The notes under the pieces were generated by a model. The model was not told the origin of the DNA, did no database searches, and saw only the letters and a program-made list of their open reading frames with translations. Made by a program: the position numbers and the translations under genes. From the NCBI GenBank assembly GCA_023253615.1, contig JALRFZ010000322.1, forward strand, positions 1 through 11,900: a stretch of 11,900 nucleotides of DNA, in the 5' to 3' direction. Of the stretch, positions 6,128 to 11,900 are shown in pieces. The stretch comes from Verrucomicrobiales bacterium (GTDB lineage: Bacteria > Verrucomicrobiota > Verrucomicrobiia > Verrucomicrobiales > DEV007). How positions within the stretch are numbered: position 1 is the stretch's first letter; each line of letters begins with the position of its first letter.

Positions 6128-6182
6128 CCGCGGTCCGGGGAAAAGCGCCATCCCACCCTAACAAACACACTTTTCCTGATCC

Positions 6183-8462
6183 ATGGAAGAAATCCTCATC
6201 CGACACTTCGGCCGCAAACGCGACACGATCTTCACCCTTTCCGAACTTCACGAAATCCTCGGCGTCCCCGGCGACGGCCGGACGCAACTCCAGCGCGGGC
6301 TCCGCGAGCTCGAGCGCCGGGCCCTCGTCGTCCGTCTCCCGGGCGGACGTTATCTCTCGGCGGCTTCCGCCTCGCTCGTGGCAGGGCGGCTCCAGCTCAC
6401 GAAATCCGGGCGCGGTTTCGTGACACCGGCGGATCCGGCCTTGCCCGAGATCGCGATCGCGGCCCGGGAAACGGGCACGGCCCTGCCGGATGACCGCGTC
6501 CTCGTCCTCCTCGACGAGATGCCGAAAAAGCGATTCTGGCAGCGGGCTTCGAGCCCTGCGGCGCCGCTCGCGGGCAGCGTCGTCTCGATCGTCGAGCGCC
6601 GCCGGTCGCGCTTCGTGGGTACTTTCCACCGCACCGCCAAGGGATTCGAGGTCCGGCCGGACGATCCGCGTTTTCCGCGCGGGATCGCGGTGCCGCCGCG
6701 GGGGAATGCCGCGGTGCGTGCGAGGCAGGGCGACAAGGTCGTCGTCGAGTTGTCCCGTTGGGAGTCCCGCCACGCCGCTCCCGAGGGGCGCGTCGTCGAG
6801 GTGCTGGGCGCTCCCTCGCATGAGGGCATCGACATGCTCGGCGTGCTGCGCCAGTATGATTTGAACGGCGAGTTTCCCGCCGCGGTCTTGAAGGAGGCCA
6901 AGCGTTTCGGCAGCCATGTCCAGGCGGGGGATCTCGCGGGACGCCGCGATTGCCGTGCGCAGGCCGTCATCACGATCGATCCGGACGACGCGCGCGATTT
7001 CGATGACGCCTTCTGTCTCGAGCCGGCCGGTGCGAACCGCTGGAAGCTCTGGGTGCACATCGCCGACGTTTCCCACTACGTCCGCCCCGGGTCGGCCCTC
7101 GATGCCGAGGCGAGACGCCGGGGGAATTCCTCCTACCTCGTCGATCGCGTCATCCCCATGCTGCCCGAGGAGTTGAGCAACGAACTTTGCTCGTTGAAGC
7201 CCCACGTCGACCGCCTCACGAAGTGCGTGGAGTTCCTCCTCTCCTCCGACGGACGCATCCTCGCCACCGACTTCTACCCGGCCGTGATCCACTCGAAAAA
7301 GCGATTCACCTACGCCGGCGCCCTCGAGGTGCTGGAGGGCAGGGCGGAGGATGCGATCGGCAGGATGCTCCAGCAGGCCGGTGATCTCGCCCAGGCCATC
7401 CGCAAGCGGCGCTTCGCGAACGGCTCGCTCGATCTCGACTTCCCCGAGACAAAGATCCGTCTCGACGCCCAGGGACGGGTCTCCCGGATCGAACGCCATG
7501 AAAACGACGCGTCGCACCAGCTCATCGAGGAGTTCATGCTCCTTGCCAACGAAGCCGTCGCGGGCAGGCTGATGAAGCTCGGGCGTCCCGCGATCTACCG
7601 CACCCACGAAGCGCCGGATCCCGACCGTCTCGACGGCTACCGCAAGGAAGTGCTCGGCCACTCCATCCCCTGCGGCAACCTCACCCGTCCCGATGAAGTC
7701 CGGAAGCTCTTCACCCGTCTCGGCGATCTCGCGATCGGGGCGGCGCTGAAGATCGGCTTTCTCCGGTCGTTGCAACGGGCCCGTTACACCGCCGATCCGA
7801 TCGGCCACTACGGGCTGGCGAAGAAGAAATACACCCATTTCACCTCGCCGATCCGCCGCTACGCCGACCTCGTCGTCCATCGCAGCCTCTTCGCCCCGGC
7901 GAAACACGTCCCGGGTGACGCCCTCCACGAAGTGGCCGACCACCTCTCCTCCACCGAGCGCAACTCCGCCGACGCCGAGCGCGACAGCAAGGAGCTGAAG
8001 CTGCACGCCTTCCTCCTCGATCAGGTCCACACGGAAAAGCGGGTGCGCTACGCCGCCAGGGTCACCGCCTTGCGCGATTTCGGATTTTCCATCGACATCG
8101 AGGCCCTCGGGATGAATGCCATGGTGCCGCTCTCGCTCCTCGAAGACGATCACTACCGCCACGACCCCGTCGCGAAACACATCGCGGGACGCCGTGCCCG
8201 CCGCGTTATCCGCCTGGGCGACACCCTCGAAGTCGAGATCGCGAAGGTCGACACCATCAGGAAAATGATCGATTTCCGTCTCGCCGGAGCCGCCTCCACC
8301 CCGGCCCGGCAGCGGACCGGACGCCGTGGCGGCGAAGCCAAGGGGCATGTTCTTTCCTCCCGTCCCCGCGCCGCCGAGGGTGCCGCGATCGTTCCCGATG
8401 CCGCCGCCCCGGCCCGCCGTCGCCGTCGCTCCCGCCGCCGCGGCAAGGCCGGAGCCGCCTGA
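6183..8462 (+). CDS. rnr: ribonuclease R
   Basis: The 759-residue protein is a 3'-to-5' processive exoribonuclease of the RNB family that degrades structured RNA (mRNA decay, rRNA and tmRNA-linked quality control) in the cytoplasm. Domains: N-terminal winged helix (about 1-60, TLSELHEILGV), two cold-shock-type OB folds (about 65-235), the RNB catalytic domain with TIDPDDARDFDDAF giving metal-binding Asp266, Asp272, Asp274 and Asp275, the conserved HYGLAKKKYTHFTSPIRRYADL from His542, an S1 domain (about 618-705), and a basic, Ala/Arg-rich tail ending RRRRRSRRRGKAGAA. The winged helix and basic tail mark RNase R and exclude RNase II. The ATG lies behind CACTTTTCCTGATCC with no Shine-Dalgarno site; it is the only start that leaves the winged helix at its expected place. 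The gene appears to stand alone, with 347 bases before it and 210 after it. Confidence 0.95.
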   Translation: MEEILIRHFGRKRDTIFTLSELHEILGVPGDGRTQLQRGLRELERRALVVRLPGGRYLSAASASLVAGRLQLTKSGRGFVTPADPALPEIAIAARETGTALPDDRVLVLLDEMPKKRFWQRASSPAAPLAGSVVSIVERRRSRFVGTFHRTAKGFEVRPDDPRFPRGIAVPPRGNAAVRARQGDKVVVELSRWESRHAAPEGRVVEVLGAPSHEGIDMLGVLRQYDLNGEFPAAVLKEAKRFGSHVQAGDLAGRRDCRAQAVITIDPDDARDFDDAFCLEPAGANRWKLWVHIADVSHYVRPGSALDAEARRRGNSSYLVDRVIPMLPEELSNELCSLKPHVDRLTKCVEFLLSSDGRILATDFYPAVIHSKKRFTYAGALEVLEGRAEDAIGRMLQQAGDLAQAIRKRRFANGSLDLDFPETKIRLDAQGRVSRIERHENDASHQLIEEFMLLANEAVAGRLMKLGRPAIYRTHEAPDPDRLDGYRKEVLGHSIPCGNLTRPDEVRKLFTRLGDLAIGAALKIGFLRSLQRARYTADPIGHYGLAKKKYTHFTSPIRRYADLVVHRSLFAPAKHVPGDALHEVADHLSSTERNSADAERDSKELKLHAFLLDQVHTEKRVRYAARVTALRDFGFSIDIEALGMNAMVPLSLLEDDHYRHDPVAKHIAGRRARRVIRLGDTLEVEIAKVDTIRKMIDFRLAGAASTPARQRTGRRGGEAKGHVLSSRPRAAEGAAIVPDAAAPARRRRRSRRRGKAGAA

Positions 8463-8561
8463 AAAGCGCCTGGCCCCTCCCTTCCGGGGCGCCGGATTGC
8501 CAGTTGTCACCGGGTTCCGGCGGGCGGAGCCTGCCGGCGGGGCGCGGGCGCGTCCCCCCGG

Positions 8562-8580
8562 AGCCTGACAAAAGGCTTTT
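8562..8580 (+). terminator. weak intrinsic terminator candidate after rnr
   Basis: AGCCT (8562-8566) pairs with AGGCT (8573-8577) around a GACAAA loop and is followed by TTT before CC. It is 100 bases past the rnr stop. Both stem and T-run are short. A GC-rich hairpin without T-run (GGCCCC...GGGGC, 8472-8490) lies immediately after the stop and could help protect the 3' end. The rest of the 210-base gap to prc shows nothing else. Confidence 0.35.
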
Positions 8581-8672
8581 CCACGAATCCGTTTCAGTGT
8601 AATTTCCCAACCTGTCCCGCCGTCAGTGCTGGACAGACTCCGGACACGACACTCCCAGACTTCCTCCGCCTC

Positions 8673-11027
8673 ATGGTCCCCGCGAAACTTCTCCCGACCC
8701 TCCTCCCGGCCTTGATCGCCCTGCTCGCCGCGGGCACGCCACCCTCCGCCGCCGCGCAGGAAGAGACCCAATACGGCGATCTCGCCCTCCGCGTCGTCGG
8801 CATGCTCGAAGAGGAGCACTTCCTCCGCGAGCCTTTCAACGACAAGATGTCCGAGCGGGCCCTCGATGCCTACTTCGAGGCCCTCGACTACAGCCGGATC
8901 TACTTCACGAAGGAGGATGTCGAGGGATTCTACGCGAAATACCGCACCCAGATCGATGATCTCGTGCGCGCCGGCGGCATCCCCGCGGCCTTCGAGATCT
9001 TCGCCGTGTATGAAGAGCGCGTCCGCGACCGCGTCGAGATGGCGAAGAAGCTGGCCGTGCCGAACACCTTCACCTACGATTCCGACCGCACCGTCGAGAT
9101 TTCCCGCAAGGACTCCGAGTGGGCCGCGGCCGGGGAGGGGCACGACCAGCTCTGGCGGAATCTGATCGAAGGCGATCTCCTCCGCGAGAAGCTGATCGCC
9201 GAAGCCGTCGAGAAGGAAAAGGCGAAAGAAGCCGAAAAAGCGAAGGCCGCGGGCGAGGAGCCCAAGCCCGCCAAGGAGGACGCCGAGTCGAAGAAATCCA
9301 TCTACGAGAAAGTCTCCGACCGCTACGACCGCATCCTCAAGCGGGTGAAGGAAAACACCACCGAGGATGTCGCGGCCCTGTTCATCAAGTCGATCTCCGC
9401 GGCCTATGATCCGCATTCCGAGTATTTCTCGCAGCAGCAATACGACAATTTCCGCATCGGGATGAATAAGTCCCTCACCGGGATCGGCGCGATGCTGCAA
9501 AAGAACGAGGACGAGGGCGGCGCCACGATCGAAGGGCTCGTCGTCGGCGGCCCCGCTTTCAAGGCCGGCAAACTCGAGGTGAGTGATCGCGTCATCGGCG
9601 TGGCGCAGGGCGCCGACGGGGAATTTGTCGATGTCGTCGAGATGAAGCTTTCCGACATCGTCGATCTCATCCGCGGCGAGATCGGCACGATCGTGCGTCT
9701 CAAGGTGATTCCCAAGGGCAAGGACGGCGAGATCAAGCTCGTCGACATCCTGCGCGACAAGATCGACCTCAAGGACAGTCTCGCCACCGCCGACCTCATC
9801 ATCACCAAGGATCCCTCCGGAGCCGAGGAGAAGCTGGGCTGGATCACCCTGCCTTCCTTCTACGCCGACATGGACGGCGGCCAGACCAGCACCACCACGG
9901 ACGTGCGCCGCCTCCTCACCCGGCTCTCCATCGAGGGCATCAACGGTCTCGTGATCGACCTCCGCGACAACGGTGGCGGTTCACTCGAGGAAGCGATCAA
10001 CATGACCGGGCTCTTCATCCGCAAGGGGCCGGTCGTGCAATCGGTCGATTGGCGCGGCCAGCGCGACCAGAAATATTCGCGCAACGGCGAGGCCGTCTAC
10101 GGCGGGCCGCTCCTCGTGCTCGTGAACAAGGCGAGCGCCTCCGCCTCGGAGATCTTCGCGGCCGCGCTGCAGGATTACGGGCGCGCCGTCATCGTCGGCG
10201 ACGAGTCCACTTTCGGGAAGGGTACGGTGCAGCAGCTGCGCCCCGTCCTCGGCCGCAAACTGTCCCTGCCTTTCGCCCGCGAGCCCGAGCAGGATGGTGC
10301 CCTCAAGCTCACCATCCAGACCTTCTACCGCATCGACGGCCACTCCACGCAGCGGCACGGCGTTGTCCCCGAGATCCGTCTTCCCTCCATGCTCGACATC
10401 GCCGAGATCGGGGAAGGGGCCCTGCCCAACGCCCTCGTCGTCGATCCGATCGAGCCGAGCCGCTACCTGCCCTTCTTCGAGAAGCCGATTGATTACGAGA
10501 TCCTCCAGAAAGCCTCCGAGGCCCGCGTGGCTTCCGGCCGCGATTTCGAATATATCCTGAAGGACATCAACGAAGAAAAGGAACGCATCGCCAGAAACGC
10601 GATTTCCCTGAATCTCGCCAAGCGCAATGAAGAGACCGCCCGGGCGGAGGTCGAGCGCGAGGAACGCAAAAAGTCGCAGATCGAATACTTCGCCTCCGTC
10701 CGCGAGGCCGAGAAGGATCTCTTCACGATCTACAAGCTCACGCAGGACAACGTCCTCGAGGAAAAGCTCGTCCTCCGCGACGAGCTCTCCGAGGAGCAGC
10801 TCAGCGGGATGTCCCGCGGTGGAGCCGACGAGGAGGAGGATCCCGAGATCAAGCTCCTCGAGTATCCCCACAAGTTCGACCCCTACGAGCGCGAGACCAT
10901 CCGCATCCTCCAGGATCTCATCGCCATCGGCAAGACGGGCAAACCCGTGAACATCTCCGAGGCGAAGCCCGAGCCCCGCGTGAAGACGGTGCCGATCGAG
11001 GCGAAAACCGCGCCGGAGGCGAACTGA
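8673..11027 (+). CDS. prc: tail-specific (C-terminal processing) protease Prc/Tsp, S41A family
   Basis: The 784-residue protein is a periplasmic serine protease that degrades or trims proteins from their C-termini, including in E. coli envelope and peptidoglycan-enzyme turnover. An N-terminal signal peptide ends near residue 28 (PPSAAA before QEE). An alpha-helical N-domain follows (about 33-255) with DPHSEYFSQQQYDNF at its end. The PDZ domain (about 268-360) contains GIGAMLQ and VVGGPAFKAG. The S41 core (about 385-570) carries DLRDNGGG, KASASASEIF with catalytic Ser490 and GKGTVQ with Lys516, the Ser-Lys pair of this family. The C-terminal helical DUF3340-type region (about 575-745) includes a charged coiled-coil stretch near 628-665. 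A Lys/Glu/Ala-rich stretch of about 35 residues (roughly 175-210) inside the N-domain has no counterpart I recall in E. coli Prc (682 aa) and accounts for part of the extra length. The ATG follows GACTTCCTCCGCCTC with no Shine-Dalgarno site. A strong terminator follows the gene. Confidence 0.95.
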   Translation: MVPAKLLPTLLPALIALLAAGTPPSAAAQEETQYGDLALRVVGMLEEEHFLREPFNDKMSERALDAYFEALDYSRIYFTKEDVEGFYAKYRTQIDDLVRAGGIPAAFEIFAVYEERVRDRVEMAKKLAVPNTFTYDSDRTVEISRKDSEWAAAGEGHDQLWRNLIEGDLLREKLIAEAVEKEKAKEAEKAKAAGEEPKPAKEDAESKKSIYEKVSDRYDRILKRVKENTTEDVAALFIKSISAAYDPHSEYFSQQQYDNFRIGMNKSLTGIGAMLQKNEDEGGATIEGLVVGGPAFKAGKLEVSDRVIGVAQGADGEFVDVVEMKLSDIVDLIRGEIGTIVRLKVIPKGKDGEIKLVDILRDKIDLKDSLATADLIITKDPSGAEEKLGWITLPSFYADMDGGQTSTTTDVRRLLTRLSIEGINGLVIDLRDNGGGSLEEAINMTGLFIRKGPVVQSVDWRGQRDQKYSRNGEAVYGGPLLVLVNKASASASEIFAAALQDYGRAVIVGDESTFGKGTVQQLRPVLGRKLSLPFAREPEQDGALKLTIQTFYRIDGHSTQRHGVVPEIRLPSMLDIAEIGEGALPNALVVDPIEPSRYLPFFEKPIDYEILQKASEARVASGRDFEYILKDINEEKERIARNAISLNLAKRNEETARAEVEREERKKSQIEYFASVREAEKDLFTIYKLTQDNVLEEKLVLRDELSEEQLSGMSRGGADEEEDPEIKLLEYPHKFDPYERETIRILQDLIAIGKTGKPVNISEAKPEPRVKTVPIEAKTAPEAN

Positions 11028-11060
11028 AGCGCGGCCTCATCCACCGGCGCGGGTGGTGGA

Positions 11061-11093
11061 GCAGGTGGGATGTCGAGATTCCGCCTGCTTTTT
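11061..11093 (+). terminator. intrinsic terminator of prc
   Basis: GCAGGTGGGA (11061-11070) pairs with TTCCGCCTGC (11079-11088) to form a ten-base stem with two G-U wobbles and an eight-base loop, followed directly by TTTTT (11089-11093). It lies 33 bases after the prc stop and 14 bases before the next start codon, so the downstream gene must have a promoter overlapping this region or depend on read-through. Confidence 0.85.
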
Positions 11094-11107
11094 CGTATTC
11101 CGGGGGA

Positions 11108-11900
11108 ATGAAACGTTTCGCCCTTATCGCCCTGTTCTTTCTTTCCGTCGGCACCGCCCCCGCCATCGATTACCCGTACGTCACCGACGAGCCGCAGAAG
11201 ACCGGCTGGCCGCTGACGGACGAGGAACGCGCCTACATTGTCGACAAGGCCGAACACGAGCGTCGTCCCGGGCGTGAGCGCAACCAACATCTGCCGCATC
11301 TCTGGCCCGTCGTGCCGACCGCCGGCCATTTCGGGGGCGACGCGTGGCTGAAACTGCACGAGGCCCATGTCAGGACGGTGCGGGAAAACAAGGGGCCTGT
11401 CGACGTGCTCCTCGTCGGCGACAGCATCACGATCCAATGGGGCGATTCATGGGCGAAACATTTCCCGGACAAGAAGGCCGTGAACATCGGCATCGGCGGC
11501 GACAAAACCCAGAACGTGCTCTGGCGCCTGGACCACGGCGGGGTCGAAGGTCTCCAGCCGGAGGCGATCGTGCTCATGATCGGCAACAACAACCTGTTCT
11601 TCACTCCCGAGACGGGGATCGAGGCCGCCGCGAAGGGGATCGGAATGTGCGTGAAAAACCTCCGCGAAAAGTTTCCCGACACCCCGATCATCGTCGCGAA
11701 AATCCTGCCCGCCCACGCGCCGGGGAACCGCTTCTACGAGGACGCCAGGAAAACCAACGCCGCCCTCGACCTGTTGAAACCCGGCGGCGATCCAAAGGTC
11801 CGTGTCCTCGATCTCTGGAGCGATTTCACCCATGCCGACGGCACGATCAAAAAGGACCTTTTCACCCCGGACCACATCCATCTCTCGCCGGCGGGATATG
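11108..11900 (+). CDS. secreted SGNH/GDSL-family hydrolase, partial (C-terminus beyond right edge)
   Basis: 264 codons are present and the frame is still open at the right edge. MKRFALIALFFLSVGTAPA is a typical signal peptide, cleaved near residue 19, so the enzyme is exported. After a linker of about 75 residues comes the SGNH fold: block I LLVGDSIT with the nucleophile Ser near residue 104, block II GIGGDKTQNVLWRL (oxyanion Gly), block III MIGNNNL (oxyanion Asn), and block V DHIHLSPAGY supplying the catalytic Asp and His. This order matches the platelet-activating-factor acetylhydrolase-like group of esterases/lipases, which in bacteria often deacetylate sugars or polysaccharides; the substrate here cannot be read from sequence. 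Only a few residues should be missing at the end. The ATG follows CCGGGGGA, a poorly spaced purine run, and begins just after the prc terminator. Confidence 0.9.
   Translation, partial: MKRFALIALFFLSVGTAPAIDYPYVTDEPQKTGWPLTDEERAYIVDKAEHERRPGRERNQHLPHLWPVVPTAGHFGGDAWLKLHEAHVRTVRENKGPVDVLLVGDSITIQWGDSWAKHFPDKKAVNIGIGGDKTQNVLWRLDHGGVEGLQPEAIVLMIGNNNLFFTPETGIEAAAKGIGMCVKNLREKFPDTPIIVAKILPAHAPGNRFYEDARKTNAALDLLKPGGDPKVRVLDLWSDFTHADGTIKKDLFTPDHIHLSPAGY

Larger units (their letters stand above)
5836..6182. other. 347-bp intergenic region upstream of rnr
   Basis: No convincing gene is visible; the frames crossing it are extensions of shadows of the flanking genes. It contains two small palindromes (5976-5988 and 6114-6127), a CCCC/GGGG pair around 5906-5919, and just before rnr the word ACCCTAACAAACACAC (6155-6170) shared with other leaders of this window. 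The end of the copy B transcript and the rnr promoter presumably both lie here, but no clear promoter hexamers were found by eye. Confidence 0.5.

Noticed and set aside
5901..9500. 1199-codon open frame on the minus strand opposite rnr and prc
   Set aside because: It is antisense to two genes with clear catalytic motifs, translates to low-complexity Gly/Val/Glu-rich sequence with no recognisable domain, and is expected from the strong G/C third-position bias of the plus-strand genes.
1..11900. CRISPR arrays, tRNA or rRNA genes, transposases, phage genes
   Set aside because: No regularly spaced direct repeats, no cloverleaf sequence, and no transposase or phage motif was seen on reading both strands by eye.

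Overview
The window looks like high-GC chromosomal DNA. From about position 450 rightward it reads like a member of the Verrucomicrobiota or a related PVC-group bacterium. That placement is inference, from the mix of families (tail-specific protease of about 780 aa, secreted SGNH hydrolase, GlnT-family enzymes), from starts without Shine-Dalgarno sequences, and from palindromic intergenic repeats built on the words GCGGAT/ATCCGC and TTCCGTGT. No ribosomal or other phylogenetic marker is present to settle it.

Layout. Positions 1-~430 carry two minus-strand genes: a small glycine-zipper membrane protein with a strong GGGAGG ribosome binding site, overlapping by ATGA a TusA/SirA-like sulfur carrier protein that runs off the left edge. 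At about 428-450 this block abuts a plus-strand creatininase-family amidohydrolase that lacks its N-terminal metal-binding third. The two sides use different initiation signals, and both genes lose their upstream parts at the same point. This suggests a recombination or assembly junction.

Positions ~450-5835 hold a plus-strand metabolic cluster: the truncated creatininase-family gene, a GlnT-type glutamine synthetase homologue (copy A, 1084-2508), a Rieske non-heme iron oxygenase alpha subunit (2928-4280), and a second GlnT-type homologue (copy B, 4474-5835). The two intergenic gaps around the oxygenase each contain a palindromic repeat. Glutamine-synthetase-like ligase plus Rieske oxygenase recalls the aniline system (AtdA1 gamma-glutamylanilide synthase with the AtdA3 oxygenase). 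The Rieske active site resembles enzymes acting on quaternary amines (CntA/GbcA type). I therefore infer a pathway in which an amine is gamma-glutamylated and/or oxidised and an amide is later hydrolysed; the substrate is unknown. No reductase partner, transporter or regulator lies in the window.

Positions 6183-11027 hold two housekeeping genes: rnr (ribonuclease R) and prc (periplasmic tail-specific protease), the latter ended by a clear intrinsic terminator at 11061-11093. A secreted SGNH/GDSL hydrolase starts at 11108 and is cut by the right edge. All plus-strand genes start behind pyrimidine-rich leaders with no convincing Shine-Dalgarno sequence.
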